Part shown: positions 24,087-33,336 of the stretch, one piece after another
Layout: each line of letters opens with the position of its first letter
Numbering within the stretch: the first letter of the stretch is position 1
Assembly: GCF_009857605.1 (NCBI RefSeq)
Contig: NZ_WWCT01000033.1
Coordinates: 1-51,921 of the forward strand
Direction: 5' to 3'
DNA from: Duganella levis
GTDB taxonomy: Bacteria; Pseudomonadota; Gammaproteobacteria; Burkholderiales; Burkholderiaceae_D
Length of the DNA stretch: 51,921 bases
The notes under the pieces: generated by a model
Told to the model about the DNA's origin: nothing
The model's database searches: none
What the model saw: the letters and a program-made list of their open reading frames with translations, nothing else
Translations under genes and position numbers: made by a program

Positions 24087-26975
24087 ATGCACCACCAATC
24101 CATCCGCATCGCGGCGGCCGCCGCACACCCATGCCACCTGAAACTGTCCGTCGTCGCGCTGCTGGGCGCCGGCCTGCTCAGCAGCGCCTCGGTGTGGGCG
24201 CAAGCGGCCATCGAAAAGACGGAGCCGATTGACGCGGACACCACCGTGGTCGTCACCGGCGTCAAGGCATCGCTGATCAAGAGCCTTGCGATCAAGCGCA
24301 CCAGCGACCAGGTCATCGAATCGGTGGTCGCCGAAGACATCGGCAAGCTGCCCGATAATAATGTGGTAGAAGCGCTACAGCGCGTGACGGGGGTGCAGGT
24401 CACCAACCGCGCCGGCGGCGAAGTCGGCACCTTGTCGATTCGTGGTCTGCCCGACGTCCAGACCACCTGGAACGGCCGCACCATTTTTACCGCATCCGGC
24501 ACGCAGGTCGCGCTGCAGGATATTCCTTCGACCCTGGTGCGCCAGATCGACGTCTACAAGACGCGCGACGCCAGCCAGCTGGAGACCGGAATCGCCGGCC
24601 AGGTTGACGTCAAGTCGCTGCGGCCGTTCGATTTCAAGGAGGCGAAAGTGTCGCTTTCGGCGCGTGAAACCTATCTCGATCCGGCGAAAAAGGCCAACCC
24701 ACAACTCAGCGCCATGGCCAGCAACCGCTGGGAAACCGGCATCGGCGAAGTCGGCGCCCTGGTCAATCTGTCGGCGAACCAGACGAAGTACCGCAACGAG
24801 AGCGTGACGCCGGGTGCGATGGTGCCGTTCACCAGCCCTAATGCGGCCGAAGTGCCCCCAGGTTACACGCCCTTGCAGCGCATCACCGACACCAGTATCT
24901 GGACGCCCGGTACCCATACCGGTTTGCCGACGGCTGCCGGTTCAACGCTGGATTTCAACGGCAAAGCTTATCCTTATTACCTGTCGCGTGACGCCGTTTT
25001 CCAGAGCGACGTGCAGGGCAAGCGCGACCGTACCGCCGCCAATCTCGCCTTGCAGTGGAAGCCCAACAGCGATTCGGTCTACACCTTCGAATCGATGTAC
25101 AACGGTTATCGCGACAAGTCCTTCAACCAGTTGCTGTTCAGCTTCGTGGACTGGTGGGGTGATCTCGGCAGCAACCCTGCGAGCACCATTACGACGTTCC
25201 CGGGAACCAACATCATCAAGAGCCGTACCGTCAATAACGTCTATGGCTTCAACAGCGGCGACTACACCACGTCGGCAACCGACTCCTACGTTTATGCCCT
25301 GAACGGCAAATGGAACGTGGGCGACCGCCTGAAGCTGGATGGTGACCTGTCGTACCAGACCAGCACCTACCACTCGGAATTCACCGCCACCCGGATCGAC
25401 CGCGTCGCGCCGTCCATCAACGTCGACTTCAATGCTGGCGGTGGCAACACGGCATTTGGTTTTAACAACAACAACGCCGACCTGACCGACCCGAGCAAGT
25501 GGAATGTCGCGCAGTTCTACGATAACGCCAACCGCAACAAGGGCAGCGCCGCGACCGCCAATCTGACGGGTATCTACGAGGCCGACTGGGGCCCGCTGGA
25601 GACGATTCACTTCGGCGCGCGCTTCGACGACCGCAAGGCGTCGGAGGCGAACCGGACCCAATCGGGCACCTTGAACCGCAGCCTGGCCTCGCTGGGACCG
25701 CAGTATGTCTCCACCAACTCGAACTTCGGCACGGACATCTCGAACGTTCCGCGCTCATGGATCGAACCGAATGCCTACTACATCCGCGACCACATCGACG
25801 ACTGGCGCAAGTTGTTTAGCTCGACCGATCCGAACTTCCTGACCACCGACCAACTGCGCCTGCAGAAGACCTTCGAGGTCGAAGAAAAGACGGCCAACCT
25901 GTTCCTGATGGGGAATACCCAAACCGAGCTGTTCGGCCATCGCCTGCGCGGCAATTTTGGCGCGCGCTACGTCAAGGTCGATACCGACATGACCTTCTAC
26001 AAGGTGGATGCCACCACCAAGGCGGTCACGCCGTCCAGTGCCAGCAAGTCGACCAGCAAAGTCCTGCCGAGCATGACGCTGATTTACGACCCATCCAGAG
26101 ACGTCGTGATGCGCTTCAACTATGGCGAAACCCTGCGCCGCCCGAACTTCGGTGATCTGAATCCGGTCTTACAGCTCGGTGACGACGTGTCGAAGGTGGG
26201 TTATGGCTCGGGCAGCGGCGGTAATCCGGACCTGAAACCGACGCGCTCCAAGAATCTGGATCTGACGGCGGAGTGGTATTTCCAGAAGGACAGCGCACTC
26301 TACGGCACTGCGTTCAAGCGCAAGATCGACGGCCTGGTGGTGGGCTTGCGTCGCAAGGTGCACGTCGATCCGGCGAACGACCCGTTCCGCAACTCGACCT
26401 CGGGCGGCGACCATACCAACGGCTATGACTACGTGATCAACTCACCGGTCAACGCCTCAGACGGCACCATCAGCGGCGCCGAGCTCGGCTTGATCTACTT
26501 CCCGAAAGGGCTGCCGAGCCTGCTGGATGGCCTGGGATTCCAGGGCAGCTATACGCGACTCACCTCGTCGCAGAACGTGCCTGACGCCAATGACGCCGGC
26601 GAGATCATCGCCCAGCTGAAGACACCGTTCTTCGGCGTGTCCAACAGCTCGTACAACGCCACCCTGGCTTACGAAAAGGGTCCGGTCAGCGCGCGCTTGT
26701 CGTATGTCTGGCGCTCCGGCTTCCTGGCTAGTAACGAAGCCGCGTTGTTTGCCAATCCGATTGGTATCTGGCGTCATCCGGAAAAAAGCGTGGACATGCA
26801 GGTTTCCTACAAAATCAACGACAACATGTCGGTCGATATCAGTGGCGTCAACCTGACCAACGAAATGCAGCAGCAGTACTACCACTTCGGTAGTGCGGGT
26901 AACGCGCAGCAGACCAATTTCGGTACGCTCCAGATCGGACGTTCGGTCTCGGTTGGCTTGCGCTGGAAGATGTAG
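24087..26975 (+). CDS. TonB-dependent outer-membrane receptor
   Basis: A 962-residue receptor. The signal peptide covers ~1-39 (LLSSASVWAQ). The plug domain follows with VVVTGVKASLIKSLAIKR, VVAEDIGKLPDNNVVEALQRVTGVQ and LSIRGLPDVQTTWNGR. The barrel occupies ~170-962 and ends GLRWKM. The plug sequence is of the Caulobacter/Xanthomonas-type TonB receptors often tied to plant carbohydrate uptake, so a glycan rather than an iron ligand is likely, but nothing beside it (no glycosidase, no regulator) confirms this. The ATG follows AGGGAGACA. Between it and the CsgG-like gene lies a 160-bp gap with a small inverted repeat GATCG/CGATC (24007-24023), possibly an operator. A terminator follows. Confidence 0.93.
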   Translation: MHHQSIRIAAAAAHPCHLKLSVVALLGAGLLSSASVWAQAAIEKTEPIDADTTVVVTGVKASLIKSLAIKRTSDQVIESVVAEDIGKLPDNNVVEALQRVTGVQVTNRAGGEVGTLSIRGLPDVQTTWNGRTIFTASGTQVALQDIPSTLVRQIDVYKTRDASQLETGIAGQVDVKSLRPFDFKEAKVSLSARETYLDPAKKANPQLSAMASNRWETGIGEVGALVNLSANQTKYRNESVTPGAMVPFTSPNAAEVPPGYTPLQRITDTSIWTPGTHTGLPTAAGSTLDFNGKAYPYYLSRDAVFQSDVQGKRDRTAANLALQWKPNSDSVYTFESMYNGYRDKSFNQLLFSFVDWWGDLGSNPASTITTFPGTNIIKSRTVNNVYGFNSGDYTTSATDSYVYALNGKWNVGDRLKLDGDLSYQTSTYHSEFTATRIDRVAPSINVDFNAGGGNTAFGFNNNNADLTDPSKWNVAQFYDNANRNKGSAATANLTGIYEADWGPLETIHFGARFDDRKASEANRTQSGTLNRSLASLGPQYVSTNSNFGTDISNVPRSWIEPNAYYIRDHIDDWRKLFSSTDPNFLTTDQLRLQKTFEVEEKTANLFLMGNTQTELFGHRLRGNFGARYVKVDTDMTFYKVDATTKAVTPSSASKSTSKVLPSMTLIYDPSRDVVMRFNYGETLRRPNFGDLNPVLQLGDDVSKVGYGSGSGGNPDLKPTRSKNLDLTAEWYFQKDSALYGTAFKRKIDGLVVGLRRKVHVDPANDPFRNSTSGGDHTNGYDYVINSPVNASDGTISGAELGLIYFPKGLPSLLDGLGFQGSYTRLTSSQNVPDANDAGEIIAQLKTPFFGVSNSSYNATLAYEKGPVSARLSYVWRSGFLASNEAALFANPIGIWRHPEKSVDMQVSYKINDNMSVDISGVNLTNEMQQQYYHFGSAGNAQQTNFGTLQIGRSVSVGLRWKM

Positions 26976-27005
26976 GACTGTCGTAGTCTGATACGTATCA
27001 AACGG

Positions 27006-27035
27006 TGGCGGCGCGTAGGTGTGCCGCCATTTTTT
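27006..27035 (+). terminator. Rho-independent terminator after the TonB-dependent receptor
   Basis: TGGCGGC (27006-27012) pairs with GCCGCCA (27023-27029) and is followed by six T (27030-27035). It separates the receptor from comEC. Confidence 0.85.
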
Positions 27036-27069
27036 ATTTGCGTAGTATCGCTGGAGGGGAGGCGGTGCT

Positions 27070-29505
27070 ATGCGGATGGCGTTGATTGGCTTCGCAGTGG
27101 GGACGGCGTGCTTGCAGTTGCAGGCGGCGTTACCGTCGCTGCCGGTGATGGCCTTGGCATTCGGATTGTCGCTGTTGCTGCTGTTGGTCTGGCGCCACAT
27201 CGCGCGCCGTGTCTCGCCTGTGGTGCGCGGTCTTGCTGCGCTGGCGGCGGGCGGTGTGGCGGGATTTTTCTGGGCCGCCTGGCTGGCGCAGCGGGCATTG
27301 GCGCCGGAGTTGGCGCTGGCCGATGAGGGGCGCGATGTGCGCATCGTCGGCACGGTGGATAATTTGCCGTATAAGTTTTCACAGGGCGTGCGGTTTAATT
27401 TTGCGGTGGAGCACGCGGATGTCGAGGTGCCACCGAAGATCGCATTATCGTGGTATTCGGGCTATCGCGACCAAGTGACCGAGGTGCCGGACATTCAACC
27501 GGGCGAACGCTGGCAATTGACGGTTCGCTTGCAACGGCCGCACGGTAACGCCAATCCCTACAATTTTGATTACGAAGCGTGGCTGCTGGAGCAGGGCGTG
27601 CGCGCCACCGGTTACGTGCGCGTGGCGCGCGACAATCAGCGGCTGGATAGCTTCGTCTTCAGCGCCGGCAATGTGATTGAGCATAGCCGCGCCGTGCTGC
27701 GCCGGCGCATACTCGACGCGCTACCTGGCAAGCCATATGCCGGCGTGATCGTCGCGCTGGTGGTGGGCGATCAGCGCGGCATCGATCAATCGGATTGGCA
27801 GGTTTTCAACCGCACGGGCATCGGCCATTTGATTTCCATCTCCGGTTTGCACATCACCATGGTGGCGGGACTGTTTGCGTTGGCGGCGTTCGCGTTGTGG
27901 CGCTGGTCGTTCTTCACGCGCGCGCAATTGCCGTTGCTGCTGCCGGCGCAGAAGGTCGCGGCGCTGGTCGGCGCAGCAGTAGCGCTGCTGTATGTGCTGC
28001 TGGCAGGTTTCGGCGTGCCGGCGCAGCGCACGCTGTACATGCTGATGGTGGTCGCGGCGGCGCTGTGGTTCAATCGTCTGACCAGCGTCTCGCACGTGCT
28101 GTGCACCGCGCTTGGCGTGGTGTTGGTGATCGATCCGTGGGCGGTATTGTGGCCGGGATTTTGGCTGTCGTTCAGCGCCGTCGCCGTCATCCTGTACGCG
28201 ACTGTGGGACGGACCGTCCCCGTAACGCATGCGCCACCGGCCGGTGCCGATCCGGCGGCAGCGCACGTGCCAATCCCGCCGACGTACCGCGAACGTTTCT
28301 GGCTGGCGCTTCGCGTTGGCGCTTACACGCAATACGCGGTCACCCTCGGACTGGTGCCGTTGACGATGCTGCTGTTCGGCCAGGTGTCGGTGGTTAGCCC
28401 GCTGGCGAACGCGGTCGCCATTCCGTTGATCAGCCTAGTCGTCACGCCGCTTGCGCTGGTTGGCAGCATGTTGCCTGCGGTGCTGGCCACGCCGGTACTC
28501 ACGCTCGCGCACTGGCTGGTGGAGTTATTGGCGCTATGTCTGCAATGGTTCAGCGCCATGCGCTACGCCGTGTGGAGCGCGCCGCAGCCGCCGTTCTGGC
28601 TATTCTGCTGGGCGATGTTCGGCACCATCTGGTTACTGGCGCCGCGCGGCTGGCCGGTGCGCTGGCTAGGGCTGGCGACGTGGATTCCACTGCTGGCCGC
28701 CGAACCCACGCATCCCGCGCCGGGCCGCATGACGGTCACCGCGTTCGATGTGGGGCAGGGCATGGCCCTACTGATCGAAACCAGCGGCCATCGGCTGCTG
28801 TACGACACTGGCCCGGCCTACAGTCCCGAATCCAACGCCGGCAATCGCGTCATAGTGCCGTACCTGCGGGCGCGCGGCATCAACGCGCTGGATGGCATGA
28901 TCGTCTCGCACAGCGACGCCGATCATTCCGGCGGCGCGCTGTCGGTGCTGGAGGGCGTGCGCACCGGCTGGGTGCTGTCGTCGCTGTCGCCGCAGCACGC
29001 CATCGCGCAGGCTGTGCGCCAGCACGTCCATTGTGCCGCCGGCCAGCGCTGGCGATGGGATGGTGTAGACTTCGAAATCCTGCATCCCCGGCCCGGCAGC
29101 TACGCCAGCCATGCACTCAAAGCCAACGCGCGCAGTTGCACGTTGAAGCTGACTGCGGGCGGCAAGTCGATCCTGCTGGCGGGCGATATCGAAGCGGAAC
29201 AGGAAGCGCAGTTACTGGAACATGAAGCCAGCCGCTTGCCGGCCGACGTGCTGATTGCGCCGCACCACGGCAGCGGCACATCGTCGACTTACGCGTTTCT
29301 GCAAGCGGTCAAACCGCAACTGGCGCTATTTTTGGTTGGCTATCGCAACCGCTATCGACATCCAAAACAGGAGGTGGTGGATCGTTACCGGCAACTTGGC
29401 ATCGCCTGCCTGCGCACCGATCAATCCGGCGCCATCACGCTGGAATTCGGCGATAGCATCACCGCGTCGGCATACCGGCGCGACACCGCGCGTTACTGGC
29501 GCTAA
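27070..29505 (+). CDS. comEC: DNA internalization protein ComEC/Rec2
   Basis: An 811-residue inner-membrane DNA channel for natural transformation. It begins with hydrophobic helices and a soluble OB-like region (~85-200). The competence-domain membrane core follows (~215-500), with the conserved GIGHLISISGLHITMVAG block and an ILYATVGR region. The C-terminal metallo-beta-lactamase-like domain (~555-800) includes VTAFDVGQGMALLIET, the metal motif SHSDADHSGG (first His 614) and LIAPHHGSGTSS, proposed to trim the entering strand. Start ATG 27070 sits behind a very strong GGAGGGGAGG. The frame is intact. Its last ~600 bp, from the codon for H614, occur again downstream at about 96% identity, so the C-terminus may have been exchanged by recombination. 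Its stop overlaps the stop of the convergent small gene remnant by 3 bp. Confidence 0.95.
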   Translation: MRMALIGFAVGTACLQLQAALPSLPVMALAFGLSLLLLLVWRHIARRVSPVVRGLAALAAGGVAGFFWAAWLAQRALAPELALADEGRDVRIVGTVDNLPYKFSQGVRFNFAVEHADVEVPPKIALSWYSGYRDQVTEVPDIQPGERWQLTVRLQRPHGNANPYNFDYEAWLLEQGVRATGYVRVARDNQRLDSFVFSAGNVIEHSRAVLRRRILDALPGKPYAGVIVALVVGDQRGIDQSDWQVFNRTGIGHLISISGLHITMVAGLFALAAFALWRWSFFTRAQLPLLLPAQKVAALVGAAVALLYVLLAGFGVPAQRTLYMLMVVAAALWFNRLTSVSHVLCTALGVVLVIDPWAVLWPGFWLSFSAVAVILYATVGRTVPVTHAPPAGADPAAAHVPIPPTYRERFWLALRVGAYTQYAVTLGLVPLTMLLFGQVSVVSPLANAVAIPLISLVVTPLALVGSMLPAVLATPVLTLAHWLVELLALCLQWFSAMRYAVWSAPQPPFWLFCWAMFGTIWLLAPRGWPVRWLGLATWIPLLAAEPTHPAPGRMTVTAFDVGQGMALLIETSGHRLLYDTGPAYSPESNAGNRVIVPYLRARGINALDGMIVSHSDADHSGGALSVLEGVRTGWVLSSLSPQHAIAQAVRQHVHCAAGQRWRWDGVDFEILHPRPGSYASHALKANARSCTLKLTAGGKSILLAGDIEAEQEAQLLEHEASRLPADVLIAPHHGSGTSSTYAFLQAVKPQLALFLVGYRNRYRHPKQEVVDRYRQLGIACLRTDQSGAITLEFGDSITASAYRRDTARYWR

Positions 29506-29780
29506 TACCGCTTCCACGAGGTCAATGCCGGACAGCCGATACTGAGCGCACCATTGCTCTTCCCGGACGGCGACGTAACCGGCCCCGTCATCCAGCACTT
29601 GGTCTGTCCCTTGATCGTCTCGGTGTAATAGACAATCCCGTCCGGGCTTTTGTAATAGCCGCGCCAGTCGTTCGGGTTGGCGCCGACGTAGCCGCGTTCC
29701 ATCGCCTGCGACAGATGGCCGTAGCGGTTGTCCGGCTTCCCCTCCGGCACAGCCGGCTCTTTGCCCCGGATCTTCTCATC
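28909..29780. repeat. Direct repeat copy A: comEC 3' end plus small convergent gene
   Basis: About 870 bp matches 32740-33611 with a constant offset of 3831 and no gap. Hand comparison of the comEC part (597 bp) found about 25 differences, 20 of them silent. Homology ends within a few bases of 29780. Confidence 0.9.
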
Positions 29781-29962
29781 TTCTTCGCGGCGGTTGCGGC
29801 GCGTGACAGGTCGCGGTCGTTCAAGACCTTTGCCTTACCTTCTCTCATCAATCCGCCATAAATGTTTGGAAATTGCATCATTGACATGACCATCCGGCCA
29901 GCCTTCTTTGCTTCGTCCACTGGAAGAGTGGCGTCAGGCAACGGAATGTTCACTAATTGCAT
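29502..29962 (-). pseudogene. Frameshifted, N-terminally altered copy of the small gene at 33333-33689
   Basis: The last 80 or so codons (PEGKPDNRYGHLSQAMERGYVG ... SIGCPALTSWKRY, read in parts) are nearly identical to the intact 118-residue gene downstream. Upstream the frame runs through EDEKIRGKEPAVPEG without an ATG and meets a stop near 29838. A second frame, starting at an ATG at 29962 (MQLVNIPLP...), reaches AATAAKK, which resembles DAAKK of the intact copy, and is then one base out of phase. A deletion not divisible by three between the AAKK and DEKIRGK codons explains this. The upstream 60 residues of that second frame are unlike the intact copy and are of unknown origin. Functional product unlikely. 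Confidence 0.65.
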
Positions 29963-30097
29963 TTAGTAAACTTTGATGGCAGTCTCTTCGTCGAGCTGTG
30001 GAATTGTTGACTACCAGTTTTTTTTAAAATGGCAAGATGATATGCTAGTTGGCAACTGGGCATTGTGAGACCTAGTCCAAGACAAGGGTAGAGGTTA

Positions 30098-30829
30098 ATG
30101 ACTAAACGGGAAGAAATTCAAAAAGAGGTAGAGGCTCTGTACCAAGAGGGTACGAAACTTGCGGTGGCATTTCAGAAAAAAGAGGAAAAGCAATTTCAAT
30201 ATGATTACCAACGCTGGTATACAAAGGCCTTAAAAGTTGTATCTGTGTTAGCACCTGATCGTCATGCAGAGTTTCGTGCTTATTACGAAATTGACGCCAA
30301 ACGTAAATCTTTGGGGTATGAGACGTATGTAATTCAGGATTACATAAAAAATGTGGTGCCGAATAAAATTAATTATCCTAAATTCGATACTCGTTCACAG
30401 ACGTTGCAATGTTTTTTTAATCAAATAACCATTCTCAATGCAGTTTCTGAGTTTATTGAATCAAATCTCTCTAACATTGAAGGTCAAATATACTCTGAAA
30501 TTCAAGATGGTGGAATTTTAATTGCTCGCCAATTGTTAAAGGTAAGCATAAGAGCTGCCGGTGCATTAGTTGGTGTTGTGATTGAAGGTCATTTGCAGAA
30601 AGTGGCTGATGCACATGGGATAAAAATTGGCAAGAAAAATCCTACAATTTCAGACTTGAATGAACCCCTCAAAGCGGCCGCTGTTATTGATACTCCTACT
30701 TGGAGGAAAATTAGTTTTCTTGCGGATGTACGTAATATTTGTTCGCATAAAAAAGACATTGAGCCTAGTAAACAGCAAGTAGAAGAATTAATTCAAGGTG
30801 CTGAATGGCTAATTAAAAATGTGTTTTGA
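30098..30829 (+). CDS. HEPN-like protein, candidate defence effector
   Basis: A 243-residue soluble, mostly helical protein, AT-rich and clearly foreign to its neighbours. The last ~40 residues read LADVRNICSHKKDI... then VEELIQGAEWLIKNVF. This is the usual C-terminal shape of HEPN domains, with the catalytic-type motif R212-x4-H217 followed by a final helix. Many HEPN proteins are RNases that act in toxin-antitoxin or abortive-infection systems. The N-terminal ~100 residues are charged and helical (EEIQKEVEALYQEGTKLAVAFQKKE), perhaps a sensor or oligomerisation part. The ATG follows AGAGG. It lies 41 bp ahead of the second island gene, same direction, so they form one operon. The defence role is inferred from motif, composition and location; the family itself is not one I can name. 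Confidence 0.7.
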   Translation: MTKREEIQKEVEALYQEGTKLAVAFQKKEEKQFQYDYQRWYTKALKVVSVLAPDRHAEFRAYYEIDAKRKSLGYETYVIQDYIKNVVPNKINYPKFDTRSQTLQCFFNQITILNAVSEFIESNLSNIEGQIYSEIQDGGILIARQLLKVSIRAAGALVGVVIEGHLQKVADAHGIKIGKKNPTISDLNEPLKAAAVIDTPTWRKISFLADVRNICSHKKDIEPSKQQVEELIQGAEWLIKNVF

Positions 30830-30870
30830 TATTTTGTCGAAACCAAAATTGAATTTTTGCTGGAGGTTGC

Positions 30871-32256
30871 ATGCAGTCTTTTTCTACTGAATTTCCTGTT
30901 CAAGAAAATATTTCCGGTGGTGAATTTTTATCGGCCGTTAAGGATTGGATCGTAGGCTCTCGGTACACCTATTTGAAGGCGAGTGACTTAGAGCAAATTG
31001 GTAGTGCTGGAGAAAGCAAGGTTACAGTTGAAAGTGATACCGTTGAAATTTTGCGTGTCGATACAGATGACACAGAATCAATTGCGGTTTCGTATCACAA
31101 GCGTGACGACAATTGTGATTGGATAAGTACCATTGTTTTTTCTGGAACGCCATCATCGAATTGGGTTAGTGTGCGCGTTATGTGTGAGCCACATCTCCCA
31201 ACTGCAAAACTACCGGAGGCGAAAAAGCCGGTTGTGATGCAGATATTATTGTCTAAACTTGGCGGAGGGACAGACGGTAAAGTGCAGGTAACTGACAAAG
31301 CGGTAATGTTATCTGAAAGCCAAGTTGAGCTGGCAGCGAGCTATATCTTAGGAACAAATGGAGCCTATTTGCCGATTGTGTACATAAGTGCGCCATTTCG
31401 GGGCAAAGCAGAGTTTAATTTTGATGCCTTAGCCAAGCAGCTTGCTGGCATGGCGCACGTTGTTGTAGAACCTAGCCGTGCATTTTCGATTCGACTGAAA
31501 GATATTGTGCACGCGCAAAACGTGTATGGCGGCGCGGTCGGGGTATATTGGTCTGAAGGGGGAGGAAGTAGGAAATTCTTGGAAGGAAGAAATATATCTG
31601 AATCTATATTTCACGAAATTCGGCTCGCATTAAATAATAGAAGACCTTTAATTCGATGCACATGGAACTCTGTCAAGGAAATCCAATCTCGGAAAATTTT
31701 GAATGAATTAAGGGATGCTGGGTCAACTGATGTGCAAAACTACATTGATGCATTTGATGCAGAGCTAAATGCAAAAAATGCCGCGTTAACCGATGCAGAG
31801 AAGGAAATCCATCGCCTTTCCGCTGAAATACGACGCCTTGAAGCTAGATCGTCAGCAGAGTCTGGGATGATGCTCGAATTGGGGCAAGAGCAAGACTACT
31901 TTGAAAATGAGATAAAAGATATTGTTCTCGATGCTTTGACGCACGCTGTTGGTTCGGTAACTATCGATAGCCGTAGGCAGCATGTGTTGAATGCGATTTT
32001 GAATGCGAATTCCATAGCACAAGGCGCACAAACTATTCGTGAGAGACTGAAGGCCTCTTTGCGGGACTACCGAAGCCTAGATTCAAAAACGGAGAAAGAA
32101 CTAGAAGCCTGTGGTTTTTCTATTTCTGATACAGGAAAGCATTTTAAGTTGACGTGGATGGACGATGATCGATATACATTTACTTTAGCTAAGACTGCTA
32201 GCGATCACCGTACCGGTCTTAATTCTGCACTCGATATAGGTAGACTATTCCTATAA
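30871..32256 (+). CDS. 461-residue coiled-coil protein of unknown family, partner of the HEPN gene
   Basis: Not recognised. What can be seen: no signal peptide or membrane helix; an N-terminal mixed region (1-~130); a central alpha/beta-looking segment (~155-260) with AYLPIVYISAPF, LAKQLAGMAHVVVEPSR and NVYGGAVGVYW; a coiled coil at ~290-330 (NAKNAALTDAEKEIHRLSAE and continuing); then helices. The compact C-terminus, KHFKLTWMDDDRYTFTLAKT followed by SDHRTGLNSALDI, loosely recalls small RNA-binding HicA-like folds. Such a layout (possible enzyme or sensor, coiled-coil arm, nucleic-acid-binding tail) would suit a recogniser working with the HEPN protein. The ATG at 30871 has an excellent TGGAGG site. 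Codon use is as AT-rich as the gene before it, pointing to joint transfer. Confidence 0.65.
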   Translation: MQSFSTEFPVQENISGGEFLSAVKDWIVGSRYTYLKASDLEQIGSAGESKVTVESDTVEILRVDTDDTESIAVSYHKRDDNCDWISTIVFSGTPSSNWVSVRVMCEPHLPTAKLPEAKKPVVMQILLSKLGGGTDGKVQVTDKAVMLSESQVELAASYILGTNGAYLPIVYISAPFRGKAEFNFDALAKQLAGMAHVVVEPSRAFSIRLKDIVHAQNVYGGAVGVYWSEGGGSRKFLEGRNISESIFHEIRLALNNRRPLIRCTWNSVKEIQSRKILNELRDAGSTDVQNYIDAFDAELNAKNAALTDAEKEIHRLSAEIRRLEARSSAESGMMLELGQEQDYFENEIKDIVLDALTHAVGSVTIDSRRQHVLNAILNANSIAQGAQTIRERLKASLRDYRSLDSKTEKELEACGFSISDTGKHFKLTWMDDDRYTFTLAKTASDHRTGLNSALDIGRLFL

Positions 32257-32351
32257 TAGTAATGTTGAGTGTTGAATGTTGAGCAGCGTGATGAAGGCGC
32301 TGCCTCAAAGTTTCAGATTTGGATGATCTGATGAACGACAGCCTGCACTTC

Positions 32352-33336
32352 GCCTTGCTTTTCTTCGGGATTTTTGGCTGCCGTTCAGCGCCGTTTGCCG
32401 TCATTCTGTACGCGACGGTGGACGGACCGTGCCGTGAACGCATGCACCACAAGCTGGTGCAGATCTGGCTGCGCCGCACGTCCCGGTTCCGCCCGCGTAC
32501 TGTGAACGTTTGTGACTGGCGCTACGCGTTGGAGTAAACACGCAATAGGCAGTCACTCTCGAACTGGTGCCTATGACGATGCTGCTGTTCGGCCAGGTGT
32601 CGGTGGGCCGCCCAGTGGCGACTCCGGTAGCCATCCCGCTGATTAGCTTTGTCGTCACGCTGGTTGCTCTGATTGGCAGAATGCGGTGCTGGCCTCGCCG
32701 GTGCTCGACCTTGAGCACTGGCTGTTGTAGTTTCTGGCGCACAGCGACGCCGATCATTCCGGTGGCGCGCTGTCGGTGCTGGAGGGCGTGCGCACCGGCT
32801 GGGTGCTGTCGTCGCTGTCGCCGCAGCACGCCATCGCGCAGGCTGCGCGCCAGCACGTCCATTGTGCCGCCGGCCAGCGCTGGCGTTGGGATGGCGTCGA
32901 CTTCGAAATTCTGCATCCCCAGCCCGGCAGCTACGCCAGCCATGCACTCAAAGCCAACGCGCGCAGCTGCACGTTGAAGCTGACTGCGGGCGGCAAGTCG
33001 ATCCTGCTGGCGGGCGATATCGAAGCGGAACAGGAGGCGCAGCTACTGGAGCATGACGCCAGCCGCTTGCCGGCCGACGTGCTGATTGCGCCGCACCACG
33101 GCAGCGGCACGTCGTCGACCTATGCGTTTCTGCAAGCGGTCAAACCGCAGCTGGCGCTATTTTTGGTTGGCTATCGCAACCGCTATCGGCATCCCAAACA
33201 GGAGGTGGTGGAGCGTTACCGGCAACTTGGCATCGCTTGTCTGCGTACCGATCAATCGGGCGCCATCACGCTGGAATTCGGCGACAGCATCACCACGTCG
33301 GCATACCGGCGCGACACCGCGCGTTACTGGCGCTAA
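32352..33336 (+). pseudogene. Decayed second copy of the comEC middle and 3' end
   Basis: From ~32352 the sequence follows comEC from ~28146, at first with many changes, stops and a 7-bp loss near 32685 that shifts the frame. At 32740 it jumps from the equivalent of ~28535 to 28909, a net loss of 375 bp that removes the start of the metallo-beta-lactamase domain. From 32740 to the stop at 33336 it is ~96% identical to comEC and still open, encoding ~186 residues with five amino-acid changes. No promoter, ribosome binding site or membrane domain is attached, so no channel can be made. A soluble fragment from an internal ATG/CTG cannot be excluded. Confidence 0.85.

Larger units (their letters stand above)
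29781..32351. mobile_element. AT-rich two-gene island between comEC copies
   Basis: Base use changes sharply. Sample 60-base lines inside count about 27-43% G+C, against more than 60% outside. It holds two genes in one direction and no visible integrase, transposase, tRNA or terminal inverted repeat. It is bounded on both sides by the comEC-derived direct repeats. From 29781 to 30097 there is only the 5' part of the broken small gene and an AT-rich leader with TTGACT (30007-30012) but no well-spaced -10. From 32257 to 32351 there are only three spaced TGTTGA words (32264-32284) and nothing coding. Confidence 0.7.

Noticed and set aside
29781..32351. Integrase, transposase or tRNA attachment site expected for a mobile island
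   Set aside because: None could be found on either strand; the mobile label rests only on composition and flanking repeats.
32347..32537. A short frame at the start of the comEC remnant as a separate gene
   Set aside because: It lies within DNA that aligns to the middle of comEC in another frame and has no ribosome binding site.
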